46,938 bases of DNA from Verrucomicrobiia bacterium. GTDB taxonomy: Bacteria > Verrucomicrobiota > Verrucomicrobiia > Limisphaerales > JADLHS01. The DNA lies in NCBI GenBank assembly GCA_026125285.1, contig JAHCLO010000043.1:1-46938 (forward strand), in the 5' to 3' direction. The notes under the pieces were generated by a model. It was given only the letters and a program-made list of their open reading frames with translations, was not told where the DNA came from and made no database searches. The translations under genes and the position numbers were made by a program. This document shows positions 15,519 through 23,622 of the stretch, one piece after another. Position 1 is the stretch's first letter. Each line of letters begins with the position of its first letter.

Positions 15519-17012
15519 TCAGGTTGGCCCGGAGGTCTTTCCTGATTCGCGCGCGGACTGGCGCAACCGTCGCCAATGTTCGAGCCGCTCCTTGATCTTC
15601 TTCTCCACGCCCTGTTCGGTCGGTTCGTAATAACGCTTGTCCGCGCCCAGATGATCCTGCGGCACAAAATGACCTTCGTAATCGTGGGCGTATTGATAGC
15701 CTTCGCCGTGTCCCAGGCGTTTTGCGCCCTTGTAGCTGGCGTCACGCAAATGCTCAGGCACGGCCAGTGTGCGGCCCGAGGTAACATCCTCCATCGCCGC
15801 GTCAATGGCCACGATCGTGCTGTTGCTCTTGTTTGCGGTGGCGATGTAAATGGTCGCCTCGGCAATCGGAATGCGCGCTTCCGGCCAGCCGATGAATTCA
15901 GCCGCTTGGAACGCCGCGTTCGCCAGGACCAGCGCCATTGGGTCGGCCAATCCCACGTCTTCGGCGGCGTGGATCACGATGCGCCGCGCGATGAAGCGCG
16001 GGTCCTCGCCCGCATGAATCATCTTGGCCAGCCAGTACAGCGCGGCGTCGGGATCGCTGCCCCGCATGGATTTGATGAATGCGGAAATGGTATCGTAATG
16101 CGCGTCGCCATCACCGTCGTAAACGATGGCCTTCTTCTGGATGCTCTGTTCCGCGGCGGTGAGGTCAATGTGAATGACGCCGGCTTGGGGGGCAGGGCCA
16201 CCAGCCTGTCCGGCTGGTGGGAAATCCGGTGAATCCTGATGCTGCCCCTTGTCCGTGAGAGACGGTGCGTGCCGTTCCGTTGCCGGACTTGGCTCGGTTG
16301 TGAGCGCGGCAATTTCCAGCGCATTGAGCGCCTTGCGCGCGTCGCCATCCGCGATTCTGGCGAGATGACGCAACGCGGCTTCGTCTGCCTGAATCCTCAA
16401 GTAACCAAGCCCGCGTTCGGCATCGGTCAACGCCCGCTGGAGCAAGGCGAAAAGTTCCGCCTCACTCAACGGCCGCAGTTCAAAAATCTGGGAGCGCGAG
16501 ACGAGCGGCGAATTGACGAAGAAAAACGGATTGTGCGTCGTGGCGCCGATCAGCCGGACCACGCCGCTCTCGACATCGGGCAGGAGCACGTCCTGTTGGG
16601 CCTTGTTGAAGCGGTGGATTTCGTCAATGAACAGCATGGTCGGTTGGCCGGTATTTTCCAGGCGATTCGCCGCAGCGGCGAGCACGCGGCGCATTTCGGC
16701 GACATTGGATTCCACGCCGCTCAGGCGTTCAAACTTGCTCCTGGTTTGCCCGGCGATGATCTGGGCAAGGGAAGTTTTGCCCGTGCCCGGCGGTCCGTAG
16801 AAGATCAGGGACTGAATGCGGTCGGCTTCGATCGCACGGCGCAGGAGTTGTCCCGGCGCCAGGATGTGCGCCTGTCCCGCGTATTCCTCCAGCGTGCGCG
16901 GGCGCATGCGAGCGGCGAGCGGTTGGTGGCGCAGGGAACGCCCCGGGGCGGCATCCTCCGAGGGCGCAGGCCGCGGATTGGAGGCAGTGGCAAATAAGTC
17001 ATCGCGCGACAT
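15519..17012 (-). CDS. rarA: Replication-associated recombination protein A (AAA+ ATPase, MgsA/RarA)
   Basis: The 497-residue product is an AAA+ ATPase related to clamp loaders and acting at stalled replication forks. Walker A is GPPGTGKTS (73-81), Walker B is LFIDEIHRF (127-135), and the sensor region GATTHNPFF and the C-terminal RarA oligomerisation domain (AAEDVGLADPMAL, GEGYQYAHDY) follow. Residues about 240-278 are extra compared with the family and include PPAGQAGGPAP, encoded by a palindrome at 16198-16220. The insert lies between the AAA+ lid and the C-terminal domain. An RNA-like region and terminator precede the start. Confidence 0.93.
   Translation of the reverse strand: MSRDDLFATASNPRPAPSEDAAPGRSLRHQPLAARMRPRTLEEYAGQAHILAPGQLLRRAIEADRIQSLIFYGPPGTGKTSLAQIIAGQTRSKFERLSGVESNVAEMRRVLAAAANRLENTGQPTMLFIDEIHRFNKAQQDVLLPDVESGVVRLIGATTHNPFFFVNSPLVSRSQIFELRPLSEAELFALLQRALTDAERGLGYLRIQADEAALRHLARIADGDARKALNALEIAALTTEPSPATERHAPSLTDKGQHQDSPDFPPAGQAGGPAPQAGVIHIDLTAAEQSIQKKAIVYDGDGDAHYDTISAFIKSMRGSDPDAALYWLAKMIHAGEDPRFIARRIVIHAAEDVGLADPMALVLANAAFQAAEFIGWPEARIPIAEATIYIATANKSNSTIVAIDAAMEDVTSGRTLAVPEHLRDASYKGAKRLGHGEGYQYAHDYEGHFVPQDHLGADKRYYEPTEQGVEKKIKERLEHWRRLRQSARESGKTSGPT
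16198..16220. repeat. Short palindrome inside rarA encoding PAGQAGG
   Basis: Nine-base arms (16198-16206 and 16212-16220; CCACCAGCC with GGCTGGTGG) flank a 5-base loop. It lies within the non-conserved 40-residue insert of RarA and keeps the frame. The sequence differs from the GRDARAT palindromes in the next two genes. Confidence 0.7.
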
Positions 17013-17046
17013 GGCTGCAGGCTATCAAGCCGGGATTGATTTGCCC

Positions 17047-17076
17047 AAAACAAAAAGGCCCGCGGTGGCGCGGGCC
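17047..17076 (-). terminator. Strong rho-independent terminator on the minus strand
   Basis: An 8-bp perfect GC stem (17057-17064 with 17069-17076, loop of 4) is followed on the minus strand by a T-rich run (17047-17056). It ends a minus-strand transcript just 35 bp upstream of rarA, although no protein gene precedes it, which points to a non-coding RNA or a leader. Confidence 0.85.
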
Positions 17077-17222
17077 TGATTGTCTGCTTATAGCGGAAAG
17101 GCACCCCACCCTTGCCGTGTGTAACTTTTCCTTTGAACATGTTTTGCAACATGTGGGACGGGCCGGTTTGCTTTCGACTTCCAATCAAGGCCTGTCGGCC
17201 ACAACCGCGGCTTGGTGTCCCG
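17047..17222 (-). ncRNA. Candidate structured RNA upstream of rarA (6S-like location)
   Basis: The minus strand between about 17222 and the terminator has no convincing reading frame but several local stems: ACATGTT/AACATGT around 17138-17154, GGAAA/TTTCC enclosing GGCA/TGCC around 17095-17132, a GTCCCAC/GTGGGGT long-range pairing, and a final terminator. 6S RNA genes are, from memory, often next to rarA in other bacteria, so 6S is one possibility. I could not build the full 6S rod with central bubble, so an attenuator for rarA or another small RNA remains possible. The 5' end is a guess. Confidence 0.4.
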
Positions 17223-17646
17223 GGATCGTATAACTACGGTTCAAGGACTTTGTTGAGCATCACGAACAGGGCAGGGTAAAATCTAAAACCCGGTTGGCTC
17301 TGCCAAAGATCAACGTGCCATTACCAACATTTGCACGACCTATGCCATACATCGCTACGAAGGCGCCGCGACTCAAGAAAAAAATCGCGTAAAATGTTCT
17401 CATGCGATCACGCTGCGAACTACGCGAGTCTGGATCGCTTTCTGAGAAAGGCGTCACTTGTGCGTAAGCGTGCAGGGAAATCGGTCCTTGGCTGTGTTTG
17501 TCCCTAGTTTGTCTCATTTGCGGACTTCATCGGAGACAGGAATTGACAGGCGGGCGTAGAGTGGACGGCAAGACACCGGACCCGCGTCGGGGTTATGTAA
17601 AGGTGCTAAAGATTGCCTGGAGGTCGGTGGCCGTTACACTGCGGGC
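17223..17646. other. Intergenic region without a supported gene
   Basis: This 424-base stretch lies between the divergent rarA side and the HAD-Nudix gene. An 85-codon minus frame (17260-17517) is open, but it has no recognisable domain and unusual composition, so I do not call it. The region probably holds the promoters for the RNA candidate and for the HAD-Nudix gene. Confidence 0.5.
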
Positions 17647-18729
17647 GTGATTCGCAACATCATCTTCGACTGGTCCGGCACGCTGGTGGACGACCTGCCC
17701 GCCGTGTGGGAGGCGACCAATTATGTCCTGGCGCAGGCGCAGCGCGCGGAGATGACGTTGGAGCAGTTTCGCGCCGAGTTCTGCCTGCCGTTTACGATTT
17801 TCTACGACAAGCACGTTCCGCACGTGCCGCTGCCGCAATTGGAAGCGTGGTTTCACGGACGGTTTCGCCAAGCGCAGGGCTCCGTGGTGGCTCTGCCCCA
17901 TGCGCAGGAGTTCCTGGAATTTTGCCGCGCCCACCGGCTACGCACGTTTCTTCTCAGCACGGTGGCGCCGGAACATTTTGAAGCGCAGTCGCGGGCGAGT
18001 GGATTCCGCGAGTTTCTCGACCGGCCCTATCTGGGCGTGTGGGACAAGCGGCAGAAGATTCATGAAATTCTGACCGACAACAAATTGCGCCCGGAGGAAA
18101 CGCTGTTCATTGGCGACATGCAGCACGACATCGAAACCGCGCGGCATGGCGGCATTCATTCCTGCGCGGTGCTGACCGGCTATAACACCCTGGATCAGTT
18201 GCGCGCGGCCCAGCCGGACCTGATTTGTGAACACTTGGGAGAGTTGCGCGAGATTCTGGAACAGAACGAACTGCAACTCAAAGCTCCGGTCCGGCAATTC
18301 GAGGAGGCGCATCCGCCAGTGGTCACGGTGGGCGGGTTGATTTTTAACACGGCGGACGAGGTGTTGCTCGTGCGCACGCACAAATGGTCCAATCTGTGGG
18401 GCATTCCGGGCGGCAAAGTGAAGTGGGGGGAAACGTCCGAGGACGCCCTGCGCCGGGAATTGCGGGAGGAAACCAACCTTGAGATCACTGACCTCGAATT
18501 CATGCTCGTGCAGGACTGCATCCACTCCAAGGAATTTTATCGCGACGCCCATTTCGTGCTGCTTAACTACACCTGCCGCGGCGTCGAGCCGATGGAGGTG
18601 AAGTTGAACGAGGAAGCTCGTGAGTTTCGCTGGGTCAGTCTGGATGAGGCCGCGCAAATGCAGATAAACTCGCCGACGCGCAAACTCTTGCAGGTTGTGG
18701 TTGATCGTCGAGACTCAACCCAGGTTTAA
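17647..18729 (+). CDS. HAD phosphatase - Nudix hydrolase fusion
   Basis: The 360-residue product joins two hydrolases. Residues 1 to about 205 are a HAD phosphatase with motif I FDWSGTLVDD, a motif II-like LLSTVAP and motif IV FIGDMQHDIETA; the usual second Asp of motif I (DxD) is Ser, as in DWAGT-type phosphonatases. Residues about 220-350 are a Nudix domain with the signature spread over GGKVKWGETSED and RRELREETNLEI, complete for its metal-binding glutamates. Start GTG 17647. Likely roles are phosphate removal and nucleotide or sugar-phosphate house-cleaning. It is followed after 19 bp by folB, so a link to dihydroneopterin triphosphate breakdown in folate synthesis is attractive but inferred. 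Confidence 0.85.
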   Translation: MIRNIIFDWSGTLVDDLPAVWEATNYVLAQAQRAEMTLEQFRAEFCLPFTIFYDKHVPHVPLPQLEAWFHGRFRQAQGSVVALPHAQEFLEFCRAHRLRTFLLSTVAPEHFEAQSRASGFREFLDRPYLGVWDKRQKIHEILTDNKLRPEETLFIGDMQHDIETARHGGIHSCAVLTGYNTLDQLRAAQPDLICEHLGELREILEQNELQLKAPVRQFEEAHPPVVTVGGLIFNTADEVLLVRTHKWSNLWGIPGGKVKWGETSEDALRRELREETNLEITDLEFMLVQDCIHSKEFYRDAHFVLLNYTCRGVEPMEVKLNEEAREFRWVSLDEAAQMQINSPTRKLLQVVVDRRDSTQV

Positions 18730-18748
18730 CCGCGGCGACATATTCCCC

Positions 18749-19108
18749 ATGTCACACATCAAAATCACGGACTTGGAGGTGCGTTACCATGTTGGGGTGC
18801 CGGACGCGGAACGTGCCCAACCCCAACGCCTCCTGTTGACGGTGGATATGGAATCCGACTTTTCGGCCGCCGCCACCAGCGACGATATTACGGCCACGAT
18901 TGATTATTTTACAGTGGCTCAACGGTTGTTGAAACTGGGCACGGGCCGGAGTTGGAAGTTGATTGAAACCCTGGCTGTGGAGATCGCGGACCTGGTCCTG
19001 CGGGAATTCCGCCCCCAGTCCGTGACGGTCGAGGTAACAAAATTTCCCATTGCGCAGGCCCGCTGCGTATCCGTGAGGTTCACGAAACGCCTGACGGACT
19101 TGGTATAA
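18749..19108 (+). CDS. folB: Dihydroneopterin aldolase
   Basis: The 119-residue product matches FolB: ITDLEVRYHVGVPDAERAQPQ at the N-terminus with the conserved Gly-x-x-x-x-E segment, ATIDYFTVAQ, the LIETLAVEIADLVL helix with its catalytic Glu, and VEVTKFPIAQA near the end. It converts 7,8-dihydroneopterin to 6-hydroxymethyl-dihydropterin in folate synthesis. ATG 18749 is chosen because the family starts at this point; the longer frame from 18695 overlaps the upstream gene. The stop abuts the stop of the convergent CBS gene with no spacer. Confidence 0.88.
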   Translation: MSHIKITDLEVRYHVGVPDAERAQPQRLLLTVDMESDFSAAATSDDITATIDYFTVAQRLLKLGTGRSWKLIETLAVEIADLVLREFRPQSVTVEVTKFPIAQARCVSVRFTKRLTDLV

Positions 19109-19561
19109 TCAGGGCGGCGTGGGGAAGCCCGTGATGTAAGTCTGCAACTGGTGGATCGCGGAATTCTGGGCACTGATGATCCAGTTGACGAGGTCGCCGA
19201 TGGAAACCACGCCCGCGATTCTGGCGCCGTCGAGCACCGGCAAGTGTCGGATGCGGTGTTCGGTCATCAACCGCATACACTCTTCGACGGTGTGTTCCGG
19301 GGTTACAAAAATGATCTTTCCCGAGAGGATGTCGCGCACCAGGGTTTCTTTCGAGGCCCGGCCCTTGAGAATCACTTTGCGCGTATAGTCGCGCTCCGAA
19401 ATGATCCCGATGAGCTTCTCAGCTTCAATGACCAGCAGCGCTCCAATGTTCTTCTCGGCCATCATCTGAATGGCCTCGAAGACGGTGGCATCCGGCGCGA
19501 TGGTCCAGACGCTGTTTCCTTTGTGGTTCAGAATGTCGCGAATTTGGCCGGCGTGGGTCAT
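19109..19561 (-). CDS. CBS-domain pair protein
   Basis: The 150-residue product consists of two CBS domains: VWTIAPDATVFEAIQMM to GIISERDYTRKV, and IIFVTPEHTVEECMRLM to GVVSIGDLVNWI. Such stand-alone pairs bind adenine nucleotides and sense energy state. ATG 19561 is supported by an AAGGA ribosome binding site 8 bp upstream; the frame is open further up without function. It is convergent with folB. Confidence 0.9.
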   Translation of the reverse strand: MTHAGQIRDILNHKGNSVWTIAPDATVFEAIQMMAEKNIGALLVIEAEKLIGIISERDYTRKVILKGRASKETLVRDILSGKIIFVTPEHTVEECMRLMTEHRIRHLPVLDGARIAGVVSIGDLVNWIISAQNSAIHQLQTYITGFPTPP

Positions 19562-19890
19562 GGTTGATTTCCTTGGTTGGTCGTTGCGTTGCCGCCGTCG
19601 GCTCGCCGAGCCAGGCTCAATGTATTCCGGCGCGTCCACAGGCGGATTCTCCGCATGACGATCATTCGTTTCATGGTATTACCGATGGTGCAACTGCGGC
19701 CAATGTATCACGACGGTGTCGGGGCGGGAACAGGATTTTTTTGGCGCTGCCAGTTGAATAACGAAGTTGCAATCCCGTCCACATCAAGCAGATTGTTTCC
19801 CGTTGGCGCGCGTCGGGAAGCAGGTATGCCCGATGCAAGGCAGCTTGTTCTGTCAAAATCAACCCTCAACCAGGAATTGTCTGAACGATT
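19562..19890. other. Intergenic region
   Basis: This is a 329-base divergent spacer between the CBS gene and the PEP-CTERM gene. It holds the ribosome binding site of the CBS gene; no RNA, repeat or clear promoter hexamers could be supported. Confidence 0.4.
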
Positions 19891-20706
19891 ATGAAAACAG
19901 TTGACCGCTCGATTTCCCTAATGAATTCCTGCCGAGCCTTCACCGTCGCCGGCACTTTGGCGCTGGTGGTCTGGGCCAGTCCGCTCCTGGCCCAACCGAT
20001 TAACGTTCCCAATTTCTCGTTTGAGTCGCAATCGGCTGTGGGATTTCCGTTCGATACCAATCCCTCCCTTGATTCCTGGCAGAAGATTGCCGAACCCGAA
20101 TACTACACCCCGGCCTTCGGATCCTTCGAGATTCCCTGGATCGGGACTGCGGGCGGCTTTATCAATACTTCGGTTTTCAACCCCACTCCCTACGGCAATG
20201 TCGTCGGAGCGCAGGCGGGTTACATCCTGATGGTCCCGCAGGTCACGTTATTTCAGGATTACAGCACGACTCCGGAGTTCGACGCGACGTTTGAGATTGG
20301 CATGTCCTACAATCTGACCATCGGCCTGTATGCGAAAAGCAGTTTTGGCGAGATTCCTGCCGGCTCCACCCTGGAGTTGAGTCTGTACTATCGCAATGAC
20401 TCGGATGACAAAGTGAAAATCGGTTCGACGATTGTCAGCTACAGCGCGGAGCTTTTTCCGGGTGGTGGGGATTTGAACCTCATTGATTATCAAGTCAATG
20501 TTCCGACCGTGCAGGCGGGGGACGAGTGGGCGGGGCGGCACATCGGGATTCAGTTGGAATCCACCATTCCCCTGGAACTGACTTCGTTCGCAAACTGGGA
20601 CTTCGACAACGTGCGCTTGACGGCGGTACCGGAGCCAGCGGCTCTGGCGTTGCTGGGGCTTGGGTGTGGCGGTTTGCTTTTGGCGCATTCCCGTCGCAAG
20701 CGCTGA
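19891..20706 (+). CDS. PEP-CTERM sorted exported protein
   Basis: The 271-residue product has an N-terminal signal (AGTLALVVWASPLLAQ), a beta-rich middle and a C-terminal PEP-CTERM tripartite signal: VPEP, a hydrophobic helix (ALALLGLGCGGLLLAH) and a basic end SRRKR. Such proteins are processed by exosortase and placed at the cell surface. The middle is paralogous to the next gene (SFES, TLELSLYYR, WAGRHIGI, WDFDNVRL). No enzymatic motif is seen; a carbohydrate-binding-like jelly roll is possible. Confidence 0.85.
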   Translation: MKTVDRSISLMNSCRAFTVAGTLALVVWASPLLAQPINVPNFSFESQSAVGFPFDTNPSLDSWQKIAEPEYYTPAFGSFEIPWIGTAGGFINTSVFNPTPYGNVVGAQAGYILMVPQVTLFQDYSTTPEFDATFEIGMSYNLTIGLYAKSSFGEIPAGSTLELSLYYRNDSDDKVKIGSTIVSYSAELFPGGGDLNLIDYQVNVPTVQAGDEWAGRHIGIQLESTIPLELTSFANWDFDNVRLTAVPEPAALALLGLGCGGLLLAHSRRKR

Positions 20707-20735
20707 GTTTTGTGTCAAGCCATGTCCTACCGGCG

Positions 20736-21677
20736 ATGGGCAATCAACCTGATCATGCGCTCCGGTTGAATCCGCCCTTGCGATTGCCCGGCGGGGCGTT
20801 GCTGCTGGCAATGGCGGGCTTGGTTCAGGCCGGATCGATTCCGGTACCGAACGGCTCTTTCGAGTCGCCCGTCACGCCTTTCATCAGTCTCAACATTGCT
20901 CCGTGGCAAAGGACATCGCAGCCGGGCTGGTGGGATCCCAACACTTCAGGTGATTGGACCACCCTGGCGGGCATCTTCAAGAATACCCCGCCGGGCAGCG
21001 TTGACCATGTTGACAACTGCGACGGCAACCAGGCGGCTTGGCTGTTTGCCACACCCGAAGCCGGTTGGTTCCAAGATTATCATTCGTCTCCAAACCATGA
21101 CTTCGATGCCAGGTACGAAGTCGGACGATCTTATCAATTGACGGTGGGAATTTTGGTCGGTGGCATGAGCAGTGGTGGTGGTATCAAGCCCGGGGCCACG
21201 TTGGAACTCAGCTTGTATTATCGCGACGCAGCCAGCGATCAGGTGAATGTGGCCGTCACCACGATTACCAATTCTCTGTCGGTCTTCAGCAACAGCACGC
21301 ATCTGCTTGATTATGCGGTCCATGTGCCAACCGTGCGGGCGGAGGATCCCTGGGCCGGACAGCACATCGGCATCCTGTTTCTCTCCACGGTCGCACCCGA
21401 GCTGCAGGGTGGTTACTGGGACCTGGACAACGTGCGGCTGATTTCGGTACTCGCGCCCACCTTGGCGGATGCGGTTCACACGAACGGTCAGTTTCACTTC
21501 ACGCTGCAAAGTGAACCCGGCATGGTGTGTGAGATTCTGGCCAGCACCAACCTCGCTTTGCCAGCTTCAGATTGGGTCAGTCTTGCCACCTTGACCAACA
21601 CGACGGGGACAATTCCGTGGGTTGACACCGACGCCAACTTCAACCAGCGTTTCTTTCGGGCGCGGCAAGTGCCGTAG
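20736..21677 (+). CDS. Exported protein paralogous to the PEP-CTERM neighbour, with a different C-terminal module
   Basis: The 313-residue product begins with a signal (GGALLLAMAGLVQAG) and shares the core of the upstream protein (VPNGSFES, TLELSLYYRDAASDQV, DPWAGQHIGI, WDLDNVRL). Instead of PEP-CTERM it ends with an about 60-residue module (FTLQSEPGMVCEILASTNL ... FFRARQVP), also found at the end of the NHL and 31258 proteins. ATG 20736 is chosen because it precedes the signal. It lies 29 bp after the previous gene and 8 bp before the prepilin-like gene, so the three form an operon. Confidence 0.8.
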   Translation: MGNQPDHALRLNPPLRLPGGALLLAMAGLVQAGSIPVPNGSFESPVTPFISLNIAPWQRTSQPGWWDPNTSGDWTTLAGIFKNTPPGSVDHVDNCDGNQAAWLFATPEAGWFQDYHSSPNHDFDARYEVGRSYQLTVGILVGGMSSGGGIKPGATLELSLYYRDAASDQVNVAVTTITNSLSVFSNSTHLLDYAVHVPTVRAEDPWAGQHIGILFLSTVAPELQGGYWDLDNVRLISVLAPTLADAVHTNGQFHFTLQSEPGMVCEILASTNLALPASDWVSLATLTNTTGTIPWVDTDANFNQRFFRARQVP

Positions 21678-21685
21678 CCGGAACC

Positions 21686-22486
21686 ATGTTCATCCCTGCG
21701 GCCAAGCCGAATCCGTCATGCGATCGCGCGTTCACGTTGATCGAGTTATTGGTTGTACTCGCTGTCATTGCCGTGCTGGCGTCCCTGTTGCTCCCCGCCC
21801 TTGCCTCGGCGCGGGAGAAGGGACGCCGAACCGTCTGCCTTTCCAACCTGCGCCAGGTCGGTATCGCCATTCAAATGTACGCGCAAGATCACGAGGGGCG
21901 GATTCCCTACGGTCCCAAAGCCCCGCCGTTCACCAATCCGTCCAACTTTTATCCCTCCACCGGCGCGCCGACCAGCCTGCTTTCGCTGCAAAGCGGCGCA
22001 CCGGTTGGCCTCGGAATGTTGCTGCAACATTACCTGGCCACCCAACCCAAAGTTCTGTTTTGCCCGAGCACGGATCAACCGTTGGACACGGAAGCCGAAC
22101 TGGCCAAGGTGGGCCAGTATCAGTCACAAGGCAGCTACTACTATCGCCACGGCGGGAACACCCAACTGTTTGATTCTCCGGTTGACAGCAACCCCTTGCC
22201 GGTCCTCCGGCTCGACAGCTTGGGCCAGAATCGAAACGGGTTGCCCATTCGCGCGCTGGTCATGGACACCCAATTCCTTTGCCCCGACGACTTGGCTGCT
22301 TTCAACGTCAAGCCCCGCACCCATCATCAGCAAAAATCGGCCACGATGTTGTTTGCCGACGGGCACGCGTTCTGGCGGGGCAACAAGAACAACCGGTTCA
22401 CCGTGGATGTCCGGGACTACAGCCAGCTTCGCGACGCTTTCAACCAGATTCTCCAAGTATTCGAGCGGGCGGATACGGAGCGTTAA
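21686..22486 (+). CDS. Prepilin-like (type II secretion pseudopilin-like) protein with DG-type tail
   Basis: The 266-residue product carries a type IV prepilin N-terminus, RAFTLIELLVVLAVIAVLAS, with the key Glu at +5 after the predicted cleavage before Phe (Ala rather than Gly at -1). It ends with the H-X9-DG-like segment HHQQKSATMLFADGHAFW common in Verrucomicrobiota and Planctomycetota pseudopilin-like proteins. It is expected to be membrane-anchored and processed by a prepilin peptidase. It is coupled to the two exported proteins upstream. Confidence 0.88.
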   Translation: MFIPAAKPNPSCDRAFTLIELLVVLAVIAVLASLLLPALASAREKGRRTVCLSNLRQVGIAIQMYAQDHEGRIPYGPKAPPFTNPSNFYPSTGAPTSLLSLQSGAPVGLGMLLQHYLATQPKVLFCPSTDQPLDTEAELAKVGQYQSQGSYYYRHGGNTQLFDSPVDSNPLPVLRLDSLGQNRNGLPIRALVMDTQFLCPDDLAAFNVKPRTHHQQKSATMLFADGHAFWRGNKNNRFTVDVRDYSQLRDAFNQILQVFERADTER

Positions 22487-22553
22487 GCGTTCATCCCGGA
22501 ATTCCACCAAGACCCTTCTTGACCCTCCGCACCAATAAGGTCTGGCGCGGGCG

Positions 22554-23609
22554 GTGGGCGCCAAGCATCCTGCGGCAAGCGTGAAAGCCATCCGCCTCAT
22601 TCGTCCCGGTTGCGCGCTCGAACTCTGCGACCTGCCCGTGCCTGCGCCGGGACCGCTCGAAGTTTTAGTGCGCGTCAGGGCCGCGGGCATCTGTCATTCC
22701 GACGCACACTACCGCGCCGGCAAATCCCGCGTGGAGCCATTGCCATTGACCCTTGGGCACGAGGTGGCGGGTGTCGTGGAACAACCGGGCCGGGAAGTCA
22801 ACCACCTCAAGCCCGGCGACCGTGTGTGTCTTCATTACCTGGCAACCTGCGGGGAGTGCGGTTATTGCCGCCGGGACAATGAGCAATTCTGCCCGAGCGG
22901 CCAGATGATTGGCAAATTCCGCGACGGCGGCTTTGCCGAATACATCGTCATGCCGGCGCGCAGTGTTTTCAAATTGCCCGAGGAAATCCCGTTTGCCCAC
23001 GGTGCGATCATGATGTGTTCATCCGCCACGTCGTTGCACGCGCTGTACCAGGCGCGGCTGCGGGCAGGTGACACTGTAGCGGTATTTGGCGTGGGCGGTT
23101 TGGGGGTTTCAGCCATTCAACTGGCAAGAGCCATGGGCGCCGGCACCGTGTTCGCCGTGGACATCAATCCGCGAAAACTCGAACTGGCGGCTGGTTTCGG
23201 TGCAATTTCCGTGAACGTAAACCAAGGCGATCCCGTGGCGACGATTCAGGAATTGACGCAGGGCAGGGGAGTGGACGTGGCGCTGGAACTGATTGGCTTA
23301 CCACTCACGATGCAACAAGCCGTGCGTTCGCTCGCCATTCACGGCCGCGCCGCGCTGGTGGGGATCACGGACAAAGACTTTCCCGTTTCCCCGTACCATG
23401 AGATCATCAACAAGGAGGCGGAGATTATCGGCGTGTCCGATCATCTGGCGCGCGAGATTCCCCTTTTGATTGAGTCTGTCCGGGCCGGCAAACTGAACTT
23501 GTCCGGGGTCATCTCGCGCGCCGTGCCACTCGAAGCGCAGGCCATCAATGACACCCTCGACCAATTGGAAGGCTTTGGTGACGATGTGCGGGTGGTGGTG
23601 AAACCGTGA
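22554..23609 (+). CDS. Zinc-dependent medium-chain alcohol dehydrogenase
   Basis: The 351-residue product is an MDR-family alcohol dehydrogenase: catalytic zinc ligands in GICHSDAHYR and TLGHEVAGVV, structural zinc cysteines in CGECGYCRRDNEQFC, and a Rossmann fold VFGVGGLGVSAIQLA with an NAD-type acidic residue (AVDINPRK). It oxidises an alcohol or reduces an aldehyde; the substrate is not known. The frame opens with GTG 22554; GTG 22581 (VKAIRLIRPG) matches the family's usual N-terminus better. Confidence 0.88.
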   Translation: MGAKHPAASVKAIRLIRPGCALELCDLPVPAPGPLEVLVRVRAAGICHSDAHYRAGKSRVEPLPLTLGHEVAGVVEQPGREVNHLKPGDRVCLHYLATCGECGYCRRDNEQFCPSGQMIGKFRDGGFAEYIVMPARSVFKLPEEIPFAHGAIMMCSSATSLHALYQARLRAGDTVAVFGVGGLGVSAIQLARAMGAGTVFAVDINPRKLELAAGFGAISVNVNQGDPVATIQELTQGRGVDVALELIGLPLTMQQAVRSLAIHGRAALVGITDKDFPVSPYHEIINKEAEIIGVSDHLAREIPLLIESVRAGKLNLSGVISRAVPLEAQAINDTLDQLEGFGDDVRVVVKP

Positions 23610-23622
23610 AGTTCATCCACTC

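Noticed and set aside
17047..17222. Firm 6S RNA assignment
   Set aside because: Position fits, but the required long rod with central bubble could not be drawn, so only a candidate RNA is listed.
17260..17517. 85-codon minus-strand frame in the rarA/HAD-Nudix spacer
   Set aside because: No domain, poor composition and no ribosome binding site; treated as intergenic.
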